64,000 nt of DNA, taken from contig NC_063279.1 in the NCBI RefSeq assembly GCF_910591885.1, positions 8,184,001-8,248,000 on the forward strand. Direction: 5' to 3'. Source of the stretch: Bombus terrestris. Taxonomy: Eukaryota > Arthropoda > Insecta > Hymenoptera > Apidae. Below the pieces are notes generated by a model. The model worked only from the letters and a program-made list of their open reading frames with translations, was not told the origin of the DNA and searched no databases. The translations under genes and the position numbers were made by a program. How positions within the stretch are numbered: the stretch's first letter is position 1; each line of letters begins with the position of its first letter. Shown one piece after another: positions 10,846 to 21,560 of the stretch.

Positions 10846-12070
10846 TTGGAATTATAGGCTCTGCGATGATAGGGAGTTCCAATGTTTAAATTGTATTTAT
10901 TGGAAGAGGAAGAAAGATGTAGGTTCCAAAATATAGGCGTTCGAAAGTGCCAAAGATCGCGGATAATTTATAACAGATATTTCTTTTTTCTTTTTGGGAA
11001 ATTCGATTTTGATTAACTTTGAACCGATTCGCTCGAATTACTGGAGAATCTTTGCCACAGCAGTCTCTTCGACCGACGTTAAGATCGTCTGGCCTATAGA
11101 AAGTCTGTAATCCGCGGTTCGATAATTTCGTCAACTTCGAAAATCGAAGGAAGACGGTCTACACCAGATTTGCTTATTAACAAGGAGAGAAAAAAGTTTG
11201 TGAATAGAAAAGCACACACGATCGAACGAAATCCGATAAAGCAGTGATTAAGCAAAGTGTACGTACACTCGAACCGAATTTCACTGTACGAGGAATCGGA
11301 AATAGAACGCCGAGAGTTAAGTCGCCCTAAAACTTGCCGTTCCTCGGCAAATTTTTCCCCCGCAAAATTGTTCGTTGAAAATCAGCGACCCACATCGGCT
11401 GGAGGACTCGGCGCGATCGCGTGATCCTCCCGGTTCATGAAATAATCATCGAAGAATTCTCGCGGCATATCTCTCGGCTCTTCACAGCGCAGTAATTATC
11501 CCCAGTAATTATTCAAATTGGATATCGCGAAACGATTGGCCGACACGGTTGGAGCACGACGCCTATTCGCGCTCGTTGTCGCGAGCTAATTCGAGCACCC
11601 AGCTGAATTTCTTTTCCTCCCCGCGTCCTCTTCGTTTCTCCTTCCTCTGAATATTACTCGGCGGGACACTCGAAACCAACCGAAAGCCGAGTGTTTCGTC
11701 CCTTAGAACGCGGCGCATCTGTCGCCGGCAATTATCCGAAATAATTACTCGAATCGTATATCGCGGACTAATTACTCGAAACAGTCGTCGACATATAATT
11801 TCAACGCGTTTAATCATCCTTCGTTCACGGTGGATTTTTTAAAATCCTGCAATACGCTATTCTCGCCTCTTACAGACCTTTTCTCTTCTTTCGCGATCCT
11901 TTCAGGATATTTGGTAAATATTTTGCCAACGACTATCGCTGGTATTTCGCCGATAATTAGCGAGCACGATATCTGCCGCGTTAGCTTCTCTCGCAGCGAG
12001 TCAGCATTTTTATCGCGTTGCTCGTTGGCCCTGGAAAAATGTAGAAGCCGCGCCAGTTGAAAAATCGTGT
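10846..12070. other. No gene recognised
   Basis: No AATAAA lies just after the small gene candidate. The rest holds short frames on both strands without motifs, and small A+T-rich echoes such as agtaattatcc and agtaattattc near 11490-11515. Nothing further is supported. Confidence 0.35.
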
Positions 12071-12074
12071 TTAA

Positions 12075-12174
12075 CCCGTTAACTGCGTTCGACGTGTATA
12101 CTCGTCATCGCGTCATTGATTTTAACTGCGCACCTCGTAAGGGATTTTTGAAACTAAACTTCACAATTGACGAG
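12075..12174. mobile_element. 100-bp TTAA MITE, complete copy
   Basis: TTAA flanks both ends (12071-12074 and 12175-12178). The left end reads cccgttaactgcg and the right end reverse-complements to ctcgtcaattgtg, a decayed match. The block cgacgtgtatactcgtc at 12090-12106 is the palindromic core seen also at 4971 and 7468. The copy at 4908-4995 aligns with it in opposite orientation, with shared text around cacctcgtaagggattttt. TTAA borders suggest a piggyBac-type mobiliser. Confidence 0.65.
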
Positions 12175-12178
12175 TTAA

Positions 12179-13936
12179 AACAGTTTGTCGAATAATCTCG
12201 TCCACAGTTTCGTTCCATGTACTTAGCTCTTTTTCTAGACGTGCAAACGCTACAAGCTACGCAAGCTTCCACTTTCCAAATGCAGTGCGAAGAGATTCGA
12301 CAAGTTTCTATAACGTTAAAACGATCGATGGAGTTGGGAAATTATTTTGAAAAGCTTTGATCGAGGGACGGGGTGCGAATGACGAAGCGGAGGAAAGGGA
12401 AAAGTAATTTATCGCCGTATATTCTCGGTTCGATTCTCAGACACTAAACTCATTACGCTGGAAGCACACGCGTATCACGAGTTGGTATCAGCAACTCGTC
12501 GCAGCCGGCGCTCCGCATTTGCATTTGTAGAATCCACTCAGACGCGTGTTTCGCGCAGAATCACTTCAAACAACCATTCAATCCGTCCAACGCGAACCCG
12601 GCCACTTGTCACCCTCGCCGAAAAGAATCCAATAACAAACACGCGTCAAACAGCCTCTCGTGGATCGAAAGGAACGTCGTTCCGAACATTCTTTTTCATC
12701 CCATAATTAGTAGCAAGGTAATAAAATGTGAAAACGCGATATTAAAATTGCGAAATAATATTTTTTAGCCACGCTGTCCTTCTCTCACGATTTGAAACTC
12801 TCACTTGAAACAGATGTTACATTTCGATAGATATTATAGTAACACATTCTAATATAATTTCTAATATAATTTATAAGTATTTCAATCTTACGATTTTTGG
12901 CTATTTCACGTTCTTTGCGAATAAAATGTGTTGGCATTGCGAAAGAAGATATATCTAAGGAGATAGAAATTTGCAAAAGACGAAGCAACAGCAGCATCGA
13001 TAAATAAAATGTAGAAAAGTTGAAAGTTCGATGAAACGAGGTTCACCAAGTACCCTAATAGTCGAACGTAGTATAAATTCAGATTAGACTGTGATAATTT
13101 CAATCGCGTCGCGGAGCAAGCGCGCGGTCTGAGATAGCAGCGACCAATTCTACTGAGAAACGTTTCCTCGCGATAACCGTGCGAGTTACATTAACAATAA
13201 CCAGATGCTACGCAGAATTAAAGAAAAAGTTGTTTCCTGTGGATTTTGGATATACAGAGTGTCGGAGAAACTCGGGACAAAATTTACGCTATTTGTTAAT
13301 GAGGTCAGGTGGATAAAGAAAGTTCGCCTAAACTTATATCGAAGAGTTGTAAGCGTTCGAAAATTTTTCTTAATTGTTCGTTTGGTATTTGCAAGAAATG
13401 TTCGAAATTTCTCCCTTCTGCAAGAATGCAGCTTCGAAATCTATCGAATATTCCTGTTGTCGTAGAAATTTGTGGTAGTAAACGTATCTTGGATACAGTC
13501 GCGAAGTTTTGGTTTTCCTTTTCCATCACATTTTCATAAACCAAGAACGACTTTCCTGGAAATCCTTGGACTCTTCAGTCTTTAATAAACTCATCTTACA
13601 TGCATCTTATCGTTAATAAACTCTTTGATAAAGCATTTTCTGACACAACATGTTTATTTACGTAATATTTTTCACCTACTTGATCTTATTAACACATATC
13701 GATCTATGTTTCCTGGTTTTCTCGTACACCCGGTATTATTGCGTTATATTATGTACTTTTGTTTATCGCTCAATATACACTCCTGATACGATAGATATTA
13801 CAATACGAAATTACGTAATGTTTCGCGTATATCAACGATTAACAATTACAAATTTTAACCATATAAATGTGCACGTTGAAAGGATTAAAAATTTCAATCG
13901 TCCTTTCTATCAAATATCACGAACATTATCAAAAAT
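12179..13936. other. No gene recognised
   Basis: Short overlapping frames on both strands (12482-12706, 12785-13103, 13205-13544, 13650-13976) show no motif or credible splice pairing. The stretch from 13600 on is A+T-rich. Confidence 0.4.
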
Positions 13937-14686
13937 TATTGAGATATGTAAAATTTTGTGTGCTAGACTAGATTAGCCGCGTAGTAGTGACATATGGTAC
14001 GTATGTGAATATAAGTGTGTGGATGTATGTGTGCGCACAGCGTCTCGAAAAACAGATGAATGTAACCGTTCCGTTGGTTGTGTGGTATAGAAGATGATGA
14101 AACGCGTGCAAATGTATATCGACGAAGATCCTGGAAATCGTTTATTAAGGGAAGGGGCTAAGGTTAATTCGTACAAAATAAGGCATGTTTTTGTGAATTA
14201 TTTGTGACGACACAGTTAAAATTTCTTTATTAAAACAAATAGTACATTAAAGTATGACATTCGAAGAATATTGTACAAAATTTTCACGGGGAAATATTAA
14301 AAAATACGGCAATGGCAGGAAAAAAGGTAGAATTGCGGTGCCCCTGATAACTTGGTGTTGGATCATCTGAAATCAAAAAATCAAAGTTCATTCGTTAGGT
14401 AACAGTTTTCCCCAGGTAACGGTAGGAAGCGAAAATTAGCCGATTTTGCGAACATTTGCGGCTAATTTTCCTTTCAAAGTGTTCCAAAAAAGTGAAAAAT
14501 TGAAATTTTAATAAAGAGATTTTAACTGTGTCGTTACAAATAATTCACAAAAACATGCCTTATTTTGTACGAATTAACCTTAGCCCCCCCTTAAATAGAT
14601 CTAAAATTATTTTAATATGAATTCTAAGCGTAACCTTAGTGTTCCTTTACTTTTATTTCGACAATTAAGATTCACAATTCTCAACA
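13937..14686 (+). mobile_element. Solo-LTR-like element, copy 1, split by a nested MITE
   Basis: Ends are tattgaga (13937) and tctcaaca (14679-14686), which is tgttgaga reversed, so the ancestral ends were probably TG...CA. The flanking 5-mers are both aaaat (13932-13936 and 14687-14691), a 5-bp target duplication. Without the nested insertion the unit is about 304 bp. It aligns along its length with 56354-56671, sharing for example gtgtgctagactagatt and gccgcgtagtagtgac. A 5-bp duplication, TG...CA-like ends and about 300 bp length fit a solo LTR of a Copia-, Gypsy- or BEL-type retroelement. No internal region is present. Confidence 0.7.
14149..14590. mobile_element. 442-bp MITE with ~80-bp inverted repeats, TTAA duplication
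   Basis: TTAA lies at 14145-14148 and 14591-14594. The arms (about 14149-14233 and 14508-14590) start with G-runs followed by ctaaggttaattcgtac and differ at only two of the 76 positions I could align by eye, so insertion looks recent. The related element at 56354-56671 carries a single ttaa at the matching place (gtttattaaataaatc), which shows the empty site directly. The centre has no transposase. The TTAA target suggests piggyBac-type mobilisation, although the G-rich ends differ from the other TTAA elements in this window. Confidence 0.88.
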
Positions 14687-14691
14687 AAAAT

Positions 14692-16932
14692 GAATGAAAA
14701 TTAGACGATCCGGTGGCGCTTTCGCGTATAACAATCGAAAAAATTCATTCCGCAACGACGGAAGCTTGAGATTATTTTTTGATCCTTGGGAAACTGCGAC
14801 GAGGACGGTGTTCCATGTCTGGTAAGCCGGTCTGGGATCCCGTAGCCGGTGTTATCCTGTCGCAGGATGTCCGCGTGAGAGACGCGACGCGCTGAATATT
14901 CAAGATCCTAGCGAGCGTTTGCCCGAATTTGAATAGCTGGCAGGTCGTTCACAGACCCGTGGTAATCGGAAGATTTCGCGCGTGTATGCGAATGCACACG
15001 CGCATTTGGACTTTCCTTTCATCGTCAGAAGTATTTCCCTTTTTTCGTTCGATGTGTTAACCCATGCTGCCAAAGTTACGTCGAAATTTAAAGATAGAGA
15101 GAAAAGAAAGCAAGAGAACGAATAAAATTATCGTACAATAGTTCTCGCTTTGCGGATTCTTTCGAGCTTTCTGATATTTGCTTTAACACGTTGATCGATG
15201 ACGGTGATCATCATCCGGTGAGCCACGTTCTATTAGATCTTTTAGAACGATACGTTTATATGAAGTTTATATGATAAGTTTTATGGATTAACAAATTTTC
15301 AACAATTCGGGCTATTTGTCTTCCGATGAAATTTATCGAGATTCTACGTGTCACTGTTCTTTGAAATTTCATAAGATCGTAGAATCTTACGTGGACGAAG
15401 TTGTGACGAACAAATATCAAACGAATTCCTGGAATTCCTCTTTATACGTACGATATTAAAAACCAGAATTTCGTAATATGTTATCAATACTTTGCTTCGA
15501 TATCTAATCGCTCTAAATTCGTTTAAAAGAGAAATACAATCGAGCGATCCACGTATGTAAATGTAAGGAATGGAAATTGGCGATACAGCTCTTGTAAATC
15601 GAAACTCCACGCAATGGTATTAAACTTCGTAAACTTGAAATTCAGTTTCCTCAATTTACGAACTAATGATACATAGAACAGTAAAGAACTAGAGCGACGA
15701 ATTGATTGGGAAAAATAGCAAGTGAAATAACGAACCGACCCTTGACAGTTTAAGTTCATCTTCTAGAAAATCCGTTTTTTGTTCGCGTCTCGTGAAACTT
15801 TCGAATAAAATGCAGCAACTTCCTGACAAGTTGAAGGGATCTTAAAAATGGCGCAAGGAGAAATAGATTGGCGAGTGTCTGGGAAATTACTGTAATGAGC
15901 AAAAGTGGACGCGCACTGTCTGGGACGAACTAACTCTTTTAAGATTCGATCAAATGTCTTGATTCTTTTTTTTCTTTTTTTTTTTTTAATTAAGAAAGGC
16001 TCGGGTAGTAAATTTGTAGAAAATCACCTGTACTTTTTTCTTCGTGATTCCGACTAATTGTGCTTTATTCAACAATTTTTTGCACGCCATGTACGACACT
16101 GATCTTCCAACTTGTCAAAGAAAAAGGGGAAAAAAGGAAGAAAAAAGGAAACAGCGAAATTGTTTGGTCTAATTTAAACAAAGTTATTCCTGTCTTAAGG
16201 TATTCGTCGCGTAGATTGGTTTTCCTAAAATTCCTTTGAAACTTCGTCGATACGCTGTTTAGTATACTATCTATACGTAATTCAATCTTTACAGAGCTTA
16301 AATAGAAAGCTCTACCTAAATGGACATATTCATCTTCAGAGTTGAAAGTTTTAGCGTGTAATCTTCGTAGCAAGCCGCTGCAAAAACTGGTTTTTGATTA
16401 ATTATGGAAAAGCCCCTCTTAAAAAAGTTGTTAAGGAAACTACGTCGCGTAAAATGGCTAGAAGATTTTTTTCTAAAGAAGAACTCTGCTCCGGCATCAC
16501 CGTTTTCGAATAAAAGTAATATAAAATGCGTCGTATCGGTAATTTATCGGCGGCTTTGAGCAAAACTCACCCGAATCGCCGTAAACTCTTTCGCATTTAT
16601 AACAGAAAATAAGAATAAAACGTATAACAAAAGGAAACACGTCGTAGACAATTTTTACGTAAAAATTCCTCATGACATACACGATATGTCATCGAACATT
16701 CGTAACAATTTTGATGATGGACGACTATTTGAGTAAAATACCGTTATAGTTCAAGTTTTAAAAAGACAAGCACGCAAAAGATAATGGTATTCATTCGAAG
16801 AATGAGAAAATTATGCGACATATATATCGTAGATATAGACATTATTTATGCTTATAAGCCAGAGCAAACAAACACGCACAATTAAAAAATTTCCTTAAAA
16901 TATCAAGATATACTTTATGTTTAAGTATAAGT
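14692..16932. other. No gene recognised
   Basis: CpG-bearing DNA around 14700-15000 gives way to A+T-rich DNA. Open frames at 15344-15759, 16065-16373 and 16497-16682 (all minus) carry no motif or splice context. Poly-T/A tracts lie near 15966-15990 and 16108-16155. Confidence 0.4.
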
Positions 16933-16934
16933 TA

Positions 16935-17826
16935 CCAGGTATGTAAATATGAACCCGGAATTTCTGTATAGAAAATACACGTTTATTGTATGAAAATGAT
17001 TAAAAATATTTTATTCGAAGTATTGCCCATCGCTAGCTATACATTTTTCCCACCTGTCTGGCAATTGGTGGATGCCACGCCAAAAAAACTGTCGCTCTTT
17101 TGAGGCAAACCAGTCATCGAGGCATTTTCGTACATTTTCGTAAGAAGCGAAGTGCTGGTCAGAAAGTGCGTGTCCCATCGATGCAAATAAATAGTAATCG
17201 GACGGAGCCAAGTCTGGTGAGTAAGCCGCGTGCGAAAGTATTTCCCAACCGAACGCTTCGATCGTTTCCTTGACCGGTTTTGCTGTATGCGATGGTGCAT
17301 TATCATGAAGCAAAATTACTTTGTGTTGTCTTTTTTGATATTCTGGTCGTTTTTCACGCAAAGCTCGATTCAAATCGTTCTTTTGTTGTCGGTAGCGCTC
17401 GGTATTAACGGTTTCGCCAGGTTTTAACAGCTCATAATAGATCACACCCTTCTGATCCACGTTCTTCGTTCCTCGCGTCAAAATTGCCACTTCTGAATTT
17501 TTTAAACCACTCAAAGCACTGTGATTTACCAAGAGCATGTTCACCGTAAGCTTCGACGAGCATTCGATGCGATTCTGTAGCAGTTTTCTTCAAATGGTAA
17601 CAGAAAATCAATGCTGTCCGCAAATCGTAGTTTCCAGGCACAAAATTCGACATGTTCAACGCTATTACAAACTATGCTGTTGTATGAAACTTGTATTGTT
17701 CTGAATCGAAAATGTTTGTCAGATGTCAACAGAGACTTTTGGCATGAATGACGCAGTTTAGTGATAACTACATTATCAGCTAGGGCCATCTATAGGCAAA
17801 TTCCGGTTTCATATTTACAGTCCTGA
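16935..17826 (-). mobile_element. Internally deleted mariner element
   Basis: Inverted ends of 29 bp read ccaggtatgtaaatatgaac (left) and, reverse-complemented from the right, tcaggactgtaaatatgaaa; both then read c-cggaattt in register. TA lies outside each end (16933-16934 and 17827-17828). The element is 892 bp, about 400 bp shorter than a typical 1.3-kb mariner, and the shortfall matches the part missing from the transposase. The minus strand carries AATAAA near the 3' end (about 16981-16986). Ends and target duplication look intact, so the copy could still be moved by an active transposase supplied in trans. Confidence 0.95.
17011..17659 (-). pseudogene. mariner transposase, internal deletion with frameshift
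   Basis: The start at 17659 opens a frame matching the N-terminal helix-turn-helix part of mariner transposases (LIFCYHLKKTATESHRM, then CFEWFKKFRSGNFDA) for about 68 residues, then runs out of frame near 17455-17465. A second frame (17011-17544) picks up the C-terminal part: HDNAPSHTA and YSPDLAPSDYYLF, whose two catalytic Asp residues are separated by 34 residues, the DD34D spacing of mariner. The usual protein is about 345 residues; roughly 130 are missing between the two parts, including the segment with the first catalytic Asp. Both parts are otherwise free of stops, so decay has been slight. It cannot encode an active enzyme. The subfamily is not resolved. Confidence 0.95.
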
Positions 17827-17828
17827 TA

Positions 17829-18486
17829 AAGGAAAAATTCTTTTTCAAGAAATATAAATCGCTAATGAGCCTTATGATAATTCATGTAACACTCTGCCAA
17901 ACATCAGCTTGCACTGTCTCTACAGTCACTGTAAAAGTAATTAATACTCTTTCGTATTTCTTTCGCAAAACCATCACCTATGCTTTTTCTTTCTCGTTAA
18001 AAATACCGATGACGCGTCATTGCGGCGAGATTCTACGCGATTCTGTAGATTCCCAAATTGTTCGTTAGCGCGCGCGCGCAGAAAATACAATCAAAAAATT
18101 TCTTTTGAGAGAAAGAACGTCCGTGAATCGAGTCTGGATGTTTCAGTCTTCAGAGGGATATTATCGCGTTACGAACGCTTTTAACGATGCGCGTTCAGTT
18201 TTGCTCGTTGCCGTAGTCGTCGGCGTAGAATCGGATGAATCTACGGAGACGCGAGGTAATTAAAGAATGCGTCGTCGCTGATGGTTTCCGGTGGTTGTTC
18301 GCGTCGATATCGCGTGTCGTCGAGCCTATCAGAAATTGATCAGAACGCGGGCCACGCGCACAGGGATGCGCAGCCGTTGGGAAATCCGAGCCGACCTGCT
18401 GCCTCTGCTGGTTTAATTAATTTATCGCGGCCAGACGATGTCCCGTTGATTCGACTCGACGTTCATTATAGATATCCTAGCGGACA
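17829..18486. other. No gene recognised; GC dinucleotide run
   Basis: A short (GC) run lies at about 18067-18079. The frame at 18281-18544 (+) overlaps the stronger minus-strand candidate and has no motif. Nothing else is supported. Confidence 0.35.
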
Positions 18487-18640
18487 TTACATCGATGTTC
18501 GCGCCTCATCTTCTGGCAACCATTTCCGTTTAAGCTCGGAATAATTTCCCCGGAAACGTAAACCGCGTTCCTCCATTTCCGCTTTTATCACTTTCATATC
18601 TTCTTCGTAATACGCTCGGGCTCCTTCCGCGAAGAAACTG
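18487..18640 (-). CDS. Candidate terminal exon with SAP-like charged segment
   Basis: The minus-strand frame ending TAA at 18487 encodes a highly charged C-terminus: about fifty residues including YYEEDMKVIKAEMEERGLRF and GNYSELKRKW. A possible acceptor (ccgacaacag) precedes it near 18635. The pattern of an alternating helix, RGL, a short turn with Gly, then L-R/K-x-W/L resembles the SAP DNA-binding motif, but it is one short match judged by eye. The frame stays open further upstream to 18897, where composition becomes less protein-like. It may be an exon of a minus-strand gene whose other exons I could not find, or chance. The donor-like gtaatg just past the end is an alternative border. Confidence 0.3.
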
Positions 18641-21130
18641 TTGTCGGTTTTCGACAGTCGATTCGTTCCCCTTGGTCCTCGCTGCCTTCTTATTCTTCGC
18701 TTACAAGTTTGATCGTTCGCGTGAAAAATTACTCCGCGTTTTCGGCATTTTATTAGCAGGATCTCGCATCTCGACGATCGTTCGTCTTCCATACCGGAGA
18801 AGAATATCGTTAAAAATCGCTGGTATCGATACGCGAGTCGATGCATTGAGATCGGAAATTTACAAAACCTCGCGCGCGCTTGCAGAACACGTTTCACATT
18901 TCTCCTATCGTCTCTCGCGTCTCCCTCGCCTCTACACTCCTATTACTTTTTCCCTTCCTTGTATCTTTGTCGTCTCTGCGCATAATCGCAGATAATATCG
19001 CGGATGATTATACGACAAATATTATAACAAGCGACTACTCGTGTTCTAACGAGAATTTCTCTCGCGTGTACGATATAAACGAATAAATAATCAAAGTAAA
19101 TGTCCGTTCGATTACGTTACTCTCGGAATTCCCGTCCGCTATATTCCTACAGTATATTCCTTCTGTCTGTCTCGTAAAAAAAGAATTCCAGCGTAGCAGC
19201 GTCGGTTTCCGGTATTCTATTAACGCGACTCCAGACCCAGCCGATTCTGCCTGCCCGAGAATTACATCTTCCACTATGCCGCTTCTCCTCGCTATTTTTT
19301 CCATGCTTCTTCCGTCTCCTCCACTGGCTCCTGTTCCGGCAGGTTTCTTCACGGCGAAATTACGTTCTACGGGGGCCAAGAAATCTCATTTCCGGGGGCC
19401 AGGGTGTTATTCTATTTTCCGGCGTGTCTTCGTGCGCTAGCGTCAACGAGTTTTGCGATTCGGCCCGCGGAATAATCCCACAGAGAAAATGCGAAACGTT
19501 GTCGCAATAAAGGGCCACAGACGTAAACGAGCCACGGTTCTAAGGAGGAGAGGGCAGACGGGATGAAACGAGGATGGTTCTTCCTCTTTTACCTTGCAAA
19601 CAAGCTCGTTTCCAATCCCCGAAACGCCACTGTTACGACCGCCGGTGAGCTTAAACCAACGTCGCGCTCTTCTTTTCTCTTGAATATTCCACCAGCGTTC
19701 GGCCAAACTGGCCAATCAAACTCGGTGGCTTTAGTGGTGTTGTTCGAGTAGAGGTATTGCAGCTCTTGATATGTGCGAATGGTTGGCACGCGGGTGTCGG
19801 AAACGTGTGATTTCGGTCGTTTTCTTGGCCGAATGGGATCGTTCGGGCGCTCCATTCGTATTTCGATTATGACTGTTTTCCGACTTTATCGCAGCTTCGG
19901 AGTTTGTTTATGGAATATTATTCAACGAGCGGATATTTGCTTCGATCGTATTCCCCATCGTCAACTGTTTCACGGACTCGACATCCTTTCGTTGCTCGAT
20001 TTTCCTTTCGTTTTCATTTTTTCCCAATTATCTCTTTTTCGTTATTTTAATTATCTATCAAGATAACGTACACGTGTATTTTCTACTAAGAGACAAGTAT
20101 CGCTTTTATTCTCCGTATGAGGATTGTTAAGGTTATTAGATGTACGAAGAGAGGAACGCGCGGATAAATTGTAAAGTAGGAAATATATTTTAATACAGAA
20201 GTGTAAGTACAAGTAGGACTATAATTTGAGCTGGCCTAGATCCGCACGCTAGCAGTGTTACCCTATAACTGAAAGCCATCGTCGCCTGTCTACTGTCTAT
20301 GGTCTGCCTTCGTTCCAGTCTATTGTCTATACGCTGTCGATGGCTTCGGTGCTTGAGAAAACTAAAAAGACCAGACGTAGAGTTTTCTTAGAAGTGGTGA
20401 CCACTTCAACAAGGATAAACGCGATGCGTATGTGTGTGCGTAGATGCATGGAATTTTACGTCGCCGAGGGAATAAATGAAGACGAAACGTTAGTGGGGAA
20501 AAGGAAACGGATACTGCATCACGCAACAACGTATATTCGTGTGTTTCTTATTGAGAGAAAGAATTCAAAGTGACGAGAAAGCGGCTGTTGGAAGAAGAGG
20601 CAAGTTAAATGTTAATTTTTCTTTCGCGCACGTAATTCGCGACAGCTCAGCTTCGACGTTCGTCCCGAAGTTTTTCTCGTACTTGTTTCTTGATTATTTA
20701 AGAGACGACACCTTCCGTGTGAATATTCCGATACAATGAGGACCACGTCGAAATTAAAGAGAGAAGACAAAGGCGCTCGGTTCACGGGCCACTTAACCGA
20801 CAGTTGTTTCGCACGACGAATCCATCGAAGCGGCGAGTATAAATTAGGTCAGTCGGACCGGCCGCTCTGCGTTCGAATTTCATTTATTAGTCGATCGAGA
20901 CTATCGATCGAGTTGAGATTAATCAACCGCCAACGTATTCAATTAATTGCCGGTCGATATCCCGAGCAGAGGAATTCCAACTAGGGGAATTTTTAAAGCA
21001 GGAACAGAGATTCGATAGGAAAAATTGGCTTCGACGTTCGAATAGTGGTGGCTTTAACTTTTAATTATAGAATTTTCTTTCGGCAAATTACCACTACGAT
21101 TGGGAATTTCGGTCGTAATAATTGCTCGCC
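18641..21130. other. No gene recognised
   Basis: Many short overlapping frames on both strands (18672-18995, 19035-19379, 19443-19855, 20340-20984) reflect a stop-poor, CpG-bearing base composition. None has a motif or a convincing pair of splice sites. Confidence 0.35.
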
Positions 21131-21131
21131 T

Positions 21132-21560
21132 ATGTCGGACATATCACGAAGTAGTACCATTTACTTGTAGCAGCGAGAAGTCTTAATCGTTGGTTAGAAA
21201 ATTTCTCCACTTATGTATATTACACGTCGATAATATCACTTGCAGTAAAGTACCGTCAGCATCGATCGTGACGTTAATTAGAAATTTCCCTCTCGTACGA
21301 CATGTCATCGAACCATGCTGCTTAAATTGATACTACCACTGTACTAATTTTACCTAAGAATTTCCACCAGGAATCTATATTACAGATGCAGCAGAAAGTC
21401 TTAATCGTTGATTGGAAAATGTTTCCATTTTTTTACATTACACATCGACGATATCGCTTACGTTAAAGCATCAAAGTACCGATCTCTGTATCAATTAAAA
21501 ATGTCCTTCTTGTCTCAGATATCACGGAGTTATACCACTTGAAGCATTTGGATCAGAGAA
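21132..21560. repeat. Diverged ~218-bp tandem duplication
   Basis: The segment gcagcgagaagtcttaatcg at 21170 recurs as gcagcagaaagtcttaatcg at 21388, with matching text after it (acacgtcgataatatc against acacatcgacgatatc). Related copies of a tatcacgaagtagtaccatt-like phrase lie near 21139, 21298 and 21517. Two to three units are visible, clearly diverged. Confidence 0.65.

Noticed and set aside
15058..15240. TTAAC motifs resembling a TTAA element
   Set aside because: The two ends are in direct and not inverted orientation and share only a few bases.
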